A DNA stretch of 64,000 bases from PALSA-350 sp963794165 (GTDB lineage: Bacteria > Acidobacteriota > Terriglobia > Terriglobales > Acidobacteriaceae). The stretch covers positions 124,001 through 188,000 of the forward strand of contig CAWCCT010000011.1 of assembly GCA_963794165.1 (NCBI GenBank). Reading direction: 5' to 3'. Shown piece by piece: positions 59,500-64,000 of the stretch (position 1 is the first letter of the stretch; each line of letters opens with the position of its first letter). The position numbers and the translations under genes are program-made. Under the pieces are notes generated by a model that made no database searches, was not told the origin of the DNA, and saw nothing but the letters and a program-made list of their open reading frames with translations.

Positions 59500-60906
59500 A
59501 TGCCGCTGCGCGAAGATATCCTCGCTCCGATTGCCGGTGAGAACCCCAGTGGCATCGATCTTCGCTACGACACCAAGCTGCTGATATACGACAAGATAAA
59601 AGAAGCTCGCCGCAAAGACGATGACCTGGCGCAAGGTGATTGGCAAAGCGAGCGGAAGACGGCGAACTACCCGCTGGTGATCAAGCTGGCGCAGGACACC
59701 CTGGCCACCGTTTCGAAAGATCTCCAACTGGCCGCATGGCTAACCGAGGCCCTGCTGGTAACAGAACAGTACCGGGGTCTTTGCCAGGGGATCACCTTAT
59801 GCCACAGTTTGTTAACTCAATTCTGGGATACGGTTTATCCGGTCATTGAAGATGGCGACCGCGAGCTCCGGGCCAAGCCGCTCTCCTGGATGGGCTCCAT
59901 GCTGGACTTTCCTCTGCGCTCACTGCCTGTCGCCAACGGCGGATATTCGTGGTTCGTGTACAAGGACTCTCGCGTCGTTGGGTATGAAGACCAAGTCAAG
60001 ACCGATAAGGAGCGTCAGACTCGATCTGATTTGATCGAGGCCGGTAAGCTGCCGCCGGAAATCCTGGATAAAGCCTTCACTGAGACACCTAAGGCGTTCT
60101 ATCTCGCAGCGGAGAAAGACCTGGATGCGTGCCTCGAAGCGCTCGATAGCCTGGAAAAGTACTGCGACGAAAGTTTTGAGGACGATGCACCCGCGTTCAG
60201 CAAACTGAAGAACGGACTTACGGAAGTCCGGCAAACGATTCACTCGTTGCTCAACAAAAAGCGTGAGACGGAACCGGATCCGGTGGAAGTGGTTCCGGTT
60301 GCCGCCGCTGCAGAGGCAGAGGCCGACGGGGACAGCGTCTCACCGGCTTCAACCGGAGCCTTTGCCAGCGTGAGTTTAGCGGAGCCCGCCGACCGCCGCC
60401 AGGCTGTTGCCGCTATTGCGACAGCCGCGGCCTTCCTGCGGAAACAAGAGCCGCTCAGCCCAGCGCCGTTTCTCATTCTGCGGGGCCTGCGCTGGGGTGA
60501 GTTGCGCACCGCATCGCGATTGGGCGATAGCATACTCCTCGAGGCTCCGCCTACCGAGCTTCGGCAGAAAGTGAAACGGTTGGCGCTGGGCAAGAAGTGG
60601 AGTGAGCTGCTCGATGCCTGCGAACAGGCTATGGCTTTACCCTGCAGCCGCGCCTGGCTTGATTTGCAGCGACTCTCTGTCGCTGCCTGTTCAGCCCTGG
60701 GCGCTGAGTACCAACCGATAGCCACCGCGATCGAGTCGGAACTTCGTGCTCTGCTGAATGATGTTCCGGAATTACTCGATGCGACTTTGCTTGACGATAC
60801 TCCGGCTGCGAATCCAGAGACCAAAGCGTGGCTACTGCATCTGAAAGGGCCTCAGCAAGCTGATATTACCCGGCGACGACGATTCGAGTTCAGTTACAAC
60901 GGCTGA
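59500..60906 (+). CDS. tssA: Type VI secretion protein TssA, N-terminal and central part (frameshifted)
   Basis: A 468-residue frame. The ImpA N-terminal domain is clear (REDILAPIAGENPSGIDLRYDTKLL, LAAWLTEALLVTEQYRGLCQGITL, FWDTVYPVIEDGDRELRAKPLSWM). A proline/alanine linker follows (about 260-285), then helical parts to LLDATLLDDTPAANPETKAWLLHL. After this the frame ends in an arginine-rich tail unlike the family, while the expected C-terminal domain continues one frame over from about 60845. TssA primes and caps the growing sheath. A one-base indel near 60844-60849 (AAAGGG) explains the break. Confidence 0.88.
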   Translation: MPLREDILAPIAGENPSGIDLRYDTKLLIYDKIKEARRKDDDLAQGDWQSERKTANYPLVIKLAQDTLATVSKDLQLAAWLTEALLVTEQYRGLCQGITLCHSLLTQFWDTVYPVIEDGDRELRAKPLSWMGSMLDFPLRSLPVANGGYSWFVYKDSRVVGYEDQVKTDKERQTRSDLIEAGKLPPEILDKAFTETPKAFYLAAEKDLDACLEALDSLEKYCDESFEDDAPAFSKLKNGLTEVRQTIHSLLNKKRETEPDPVEVVPVAAAAEAEADGDSVSPASTGAFASVSLAEPADRRQAVAAIATAAAFLRKQEPLSPAPFLILRGLRWGELRTASRLGDSILLEAPPTELRQKVKRLALGKKWSELLDACEQAMALPCSRAWLDLQRLSVAACSALGAEYQPIATAIESELRALLNDVPELLDATLLDDTPAANPETKAWLLHLKGPQQADITRRRRFEFSYNG

Positions 60907-61306
60907 ACTCAATGGCACCCCTACGTGGCTCACGCAAGCAGCCGATGCATATGCGCTGGCTAAGCAAGCGTTGGCTGTTGGACAAGAGGAGAAGGCATTC
61001 GCGTTGATGCGTTCCGAGATCGCGCGTCAGCGCTCCGGACGGGGCCGCTTCCGACGCACCATGCAGCTGGTTGAGTTGGCGGTGGCTGCGGGGAAAGATG
61101 CCATTGCCCAGCCGCTACTCGACGATGTAACGGCAATGATCGAAAATCATAGGCTCGACTCATGGGAAGACCCTGAGCTGGTTGCCAGCGACCTGCTGAA
61201 GCTAATGCGTAACAGCAGGAGGATTCAGGACAGCTTCGAGGAGAAGCAGGCAATTTTCGAACGGATCTGCCGTCTCGATCCTGTCCAGGCGCTGGGGGTG
61301 GAGTAA
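60845..61306 (+). pseudogene. Displaced C-terminal domain of TssA
   Basis: This frame, shifted by one base, encodes ELNGTPTWLTQAADAYALAK, EKAFALMRSEIARQRSGRGRF and RRTMQLVELAVAAGKDAIA, ending ICRLDPVQAL: the usual TssA C-terminal domain. It has no good start of its own (a TTG at 60971 is the nearest). Removing one G from AAAGGG at 60844-60849 joins it to the upstream frame as LKGLSKLILPG. It ends 3 bp before tssE. It could be made by frameshifting, or be the product of an assembly error or a real mutation. Confidence 0.82.
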
Positions 61307-61309
61307 GCG

Positions 61310-61810
61310 ATGGCAAGAAACCTCGGCGAAACCACCATCACCATTTCCGTTCTGGACCGGCTGATCGATCTCGAACCTCAGAACAGTGCTGAGACTCCCT
61401 TGACCCGCTCGCAATCTGTGCGGCTGCTCAAGGCCGCCGTGCGCCGGGACCTGGAGTGGCTGCTGAACTCGCGCCGCATCTTTGATTTTCCCGAGGACGA
61501 ATTGAAGGAAGTGAACCGCTCTGCATACATGTACGGTTTGCCGGACCTTTCGATGCTGACCATGGCCACCTCCGGGGACCGCAGTAAGCTGACGCGGCAG
61601 GTGGTAGCAGCCATCAATCTCTTTGAGCCAAGACTCGCAAATGTGCGCGTAGTATTCGTTGAAACCGAAGATGCTGCCAAGCAGGATGTGCGTCTGCGCA
61701 TTGAGGCCATGCTGCGCATGGACCCGGTGCCGGAGCCTATCTCCTTCGACACTGTGATCGAGGTAAAGAGCGGCAACTGCCGCATCTCCGGGGCCGGCGA
61801 TGCGCGATGA
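61310..61810 (+). CDS. tssE: Type VI secretion baseplate subunit TssE
   Basis: A 166-residue gp25-like baseplate protein. TITISVLDRLIDLEP, LKAAVRRDLEWLLNSRR and YMYGLPDLSML (the conserved YGLPD motif) are present, with NVRVVFVETEDAAKQDVRLRIEAML in the C-terminal half. GGAG lies six bases before the ATG. It overlaps tssF by 11 bp. Confidence 0.94.
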   Translation: MARNLGETTITISVLDRLIDLEPQNSAETPLTRSQSVRLLKAAVRRDLEWLLNSRRIFDFPEDELKEVNRSAYMYGLPDLSMLTMATSGDRSKLTRQVVAAINLFEPRLANVRVVFVETEDAAKQDVRLRIEAMLRMDPVPEPISFDTVIEVKSGNCRISGAGDAR

Positions 61811-63641
61811 CCTGCTGCTCTACTACGAGCGCGAGCTGGACTATCTGCGCAAGTCGGCTGCGCAGTTTTCTGCCCGGCACCCGAAGGTAGCTTCGCGCCT
61901 CGTGCTCGAGCCCACTAAATGCGAAGACCCGCATGTGGAGCGGCTGCTGGAGGCATTTGCTTTTTTGGCGGCTCGCGTCCATCTCAAAATGGATGATGAG
62001 TTTCCCGAGATCACGGAAGGTTTGCTCACCGTTGTGTACCCCCAGTTGGTGCGCCCGCTTCCCTCGATGTCGGTGGTTGAGTTTCAGCTGGATCCGGAAA
62101 AGGGCAAGCTTACCAGCGGATTGAAAATAGAGCGGCATGCGCAGCTCCTTTCCAAACCCATCGCCGGCGTACCCTGCGCTTTCCGCACCTGCTATGACAC
62201 CACGCTTTGGCCGTTGACGATCGCTGCCGCGGAATTGCGCTCCCCCAGCCGCCTGCAGCCGGCGTTGAAGACGAGCGACTCCGCGTGGGCTGTTCGCTTG
62301 GAGCTTCGCTGCGCGGCCGACGTCACCTTTCCGGCTTTGAAAGTGGATAAGGTTCGCTTCTATCTCGATGGCGAGAGCGGCCTGGTCAACATACTTTACG
62401 AGTTACTCTTCAGCCGCCTGAACCGCATCGTGGTGCGCGATCTCTCCGCTGGTTCACGAGCTAACCCAGTCATTCTTCCCGCCTCCGCGCTCCGTCCGGT
62501 TGGGTTCGGCGCCGATGAGGGGATGCTCCCTTATTCCCCCTCTACTTTCGCCGGCCATCGCTTGCTGATGGAGTACTTCGCTTTTCCGGAAAAGTTTTTC
62601 TTCATCGATCTTTGTGGTTTGCAGAGCGTAGGCGCGGCCGGCTTCAAAGATGCGATCGAAATTGTTTTTCTGCTCTCGGATATCGAAGGGGATGGTCGCG
62701 TGCAGCGGCTGGAGCTGGAGCTCTCGAAGAAGACCTTTCGCCTGGGATGCTCTCCCGTGGTTAACCTTTTTCCGCAAGTCGCCGAGCCGATCCAGCTCAA
62801 CCTGCGGAAGTATGAATATGCCGTCACCCCGGATGTTCGCCGGCCCCACTCGATGGAGATCTTCTCCATTGATGAAGTAAGCGCGATTAACGCGAACACG
62901 CAGCAGATTACCCGGTTTGAGCCCTTCTATTCCCTTCGCCATGCCGCGCGAAGCGAGGACCGCGCTTGCTTCTGGCTGGCGCGGCGCCGCGCCTCAGCCC
63001 GGGCCAATGATGACGGGACGGAGGTCTCGCTATCGCTGATCGATCTCTCTACCAACACTATCAACCCGGACGCCACGGTGCTCTCCGTGCGCACCATGTG
63101 CACTAATCGCGACCTGCCGTCCCGCCTTCCTTTTGGTAACCAGGACAGTGACTTTGACATGGAAGGCACGGCAGCTATGAAACGGATCGTTGCCCTGCGC
63201 AAGCCAACGCAGCCGGTTCGGCCTTCACTTGGCAAGAGTGCACTGTGGCGCCTGGTCTCTCACTTATCACTCAACTATCTATCGCTGGTGGAACAGGGCA
63301 AGGAAGCGCTGCAGGAAATTTTGACCCTGTACGACGTGGGCCGCACAGCCTATTCACAGAACGTGATCCAAAGTATCCTGCAGGTTCGCAGCCGGCCGCA
63401 TTTCACACGGCTCATTTCCGAGCAGGGAGTCAGCTTTGCGCGTGGGCTGCGCATCGACTTGGAAATCGATGAAGATCAGTTCACCGGCGGAGGCGCATTT
63501 TTATTTGCCAATGTGCTGGAGAGATTCTTTGCTCTCAGTGCATCGCTGAACAGCTTTACCCAGCTTAGCGTCACGACTCCGCAACGGAAAGGAGGGCTTC
63601 ACGAATGGCAACCACGATCGGGCCGAAACCTCCTCGTCTGA
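61800..63641 (+). CDS. tssF: Type VI secretion baseplate subunit TssF
   Basis: A 613-residue baseplate wedge protein, normal length. LLYYERELDYLRKSAAQFSARHPKVASRL, CEDPHVERLLEAFAFLAARVHLKMDDEFPEITEGLL and VVYPQLVRPLPSMSVVEF are the family's N-terminal signature. A central FFFIDLCGL segment and the C-terminal RGLRIDLEIDEDQFTGGGAFLFANVLERFFALSASLNSFTQL complete it. It is coupled to tssE upstream and overlaps tssG by 37 bp. Confidence 0.96.
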   Translation: MRDDLLLYYERELDYLRKSAAQFSARHPKVASRLVLEPTKCEDPHVERLLEAFAFLAARVHLKMDDEFPEITEGLLTVVYPQLVRPLPSMSVVEFQLDPEKGKLTSGLKIERHAQLLSKPIAGVPCAFRTCYDTTLWPLTIAAAELRSPSRLQPALKTSDSAWAVRLELRCAADVTFPALKVDKVRFYLDGESGLVNILYELLFSRLNRIVVRDLSAGSRANPVILPASALRPVGFGADEGMLPYSPSTFAGHRLLMEYFAFPEKFFFIDLCGLQSVGAAGFKDAIEIVFLLSDIEGDGRVQRLELELSKKTFRLGCSPVVNLFPQVAEPIQLNLRKYEYAVTPDVRRPHSMEIFSIDEVSAINANTQQITRFEPFYSLRHAARSEDRACFWLARRRASARANDDGTEVSLSLIDLSTNTINPDATVLSVRTMCTNRDLPSRLPFGNQDSDFDMEGTAAMKRIVALRKPTQPVRPSLGKSALWRLVSHLSLNYLSLVEQGKEALQEILTLYDVGRTAYSQNVIQSILQVRSRPHFTRLISEQGVSFARGLRIDLEIDEDQFTGGGAFLFANVLERFFALSASLNSFTQLSVTTPQRKGGLHEWQPRSGRNLLV

Positions 63642-64000
63642 AGGATTCGCCGCTGGGCGAGAAGCTCACCGAAGCGGCGTGCACGTTTGGCTTTTTCCAG
63701 GCAGTGACGCTACTCCAACGACTCAACGGCGCTGCGAGCCCGGTGGGAGGCTTTTCCAATCCGGAAGAGGAGGCGGTGCATTTTCGCGTCAATCCCCGGC
63801 TTGGCTTTCCGGCCAGCGAGATTCAGACGCTGGAACCTGCGGAGAACGGCCCACCGGAGATGACGGTGAACTTCATGGGGCTTACTGGTCCCTTAGGCGT
63901 GCTGCCCTACACGTATAGCGAGTTAATCCTGGAGCGTAGCCGAGCCAAGGACCACACGCTGGCGGAGTTCCTGGACATATTCAACCATCGCGCCGTCTCG
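63605..64000 (+). CDS. tssG: Type VI secretion baseplate subunit TssG (3' truncated by window edge)
   Basis: The first 132 residues of TssG. TFGFFQAVTLLQRLNGA, EAVHFRVNPRLGFPASEIQ and NFMGLTGPLGVLPYTYSELIL are its N-terminal hallmarks. AAGGAGG lies about nine bases before ATG 63605, inside tssF. The rest of the gene, and probably tssK, tssH and vgrG, lie beyond the window. Confidence 0.94.
   Translation, partial: MATTIGPKPPRLKDSPLGEKLTEAACTFGFFQAVTLLQRLNGAASPVGGFSNPEEEAVHFRVNPRLGFPASEIQTLEPAENGPPEMTVNFMGLTGPLGVLPYTYSELILERSRAKDHTLAEFLDIFNHRAVS

Noticed and set aside
1..64000. tRNA or rRNA genes
   Set aside because: No cloverleaf with a GGTTCGANTCC-type arm and no rRNA signature was recognised by eye; a tRNAscan or Infernal run would be decisive.

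Overview
The window looks like a chromosomal segment of an Acidobacteriota bacterium, probably class Terriglobia. This is inferred from gene content: a VWFA-related secreted protein, a large secreted beta-propeller protein, a SpoIVB-type S55 peptidase in an apparently diderm cell (LolCD, Mla-like ABC ATPase, OpgC), a paired Gfo/Idh/MocA oxidoreductase and PmoA-like protein, futalosine-pathway menaquinone synthesis, GAF-ANTAR regulation, and intergenic regions full of palindromic dispersed repeats. No rRNA or tRNA gene, CRISPR array, insertion sequence or prophage was recognised.

Layout. 1-3.2 kb: the end of an Mla-type ABC ATPase, a glutaryl-CoA dehydrogenase-like enzyme and an OpgC-like membrane acyltransferase. 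3.4-15 kb: metabolic genes (mqnE, Tat-exported amine oxidase, GAF-ANTAR regulator, bluB, amino acid permease, PmoA-like/Gfo pair, ketoglutarate-semialdehyde dehydrogenase) separated by repeats. 15.3-22.5 kb: a minus-strand run of propeller protein, lolC (frameshifted), lolD and clpC. 23-30 kb: alcohol dehydrogenase, S55 peptidase divergent from a VWFA protein, DHA2 exporter, SDR protein and a four-helix-bundle protein. 30.6-33.9 kb: a tight minus-strand run htpX, DUF4149, ychF, ZIP transporter. 34-45 kb: a histidine kinase with a plant-ethylene-receptor-like sensor, redox and sugar genes, a transaldolase, an IclR-HTH/sugar-binding fusion regulator, and a REC-RsbRD / PAS-GGDEF signalling pair.

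46.9-64 kb is a type VI secretion locus. A PAAR-like protein and a PP2C phosphatase come first; tssM and tssL lie on the minus strand; opposite them is a proline-rich tail-anchored protein with a repeated G-E-F-T-x-x-F motif; then a 93-residue protein and a SAM methyltransferase on the minus strand; then tssB, tssC, hcp, tagJ, tssA (frameshifted), tssE, tssF and the start of tssG. TssK, ClpV/TssH and VgrG are not seen and may lie beyond the right edge.

The noncoding DNA holds at least five dispersed repeat families, a nine-copy 48-49 bp tandem array that seems to have grown from one of them, and a 107 bp MITE-like insertion nested in another, with an uninterrupted copy of the target elsewhere in the window.

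The strongest leads for new biology are the GEFT-motif protein in the T6SS locus, the ethylene-receptor-like kinase and the nested repeat structures.
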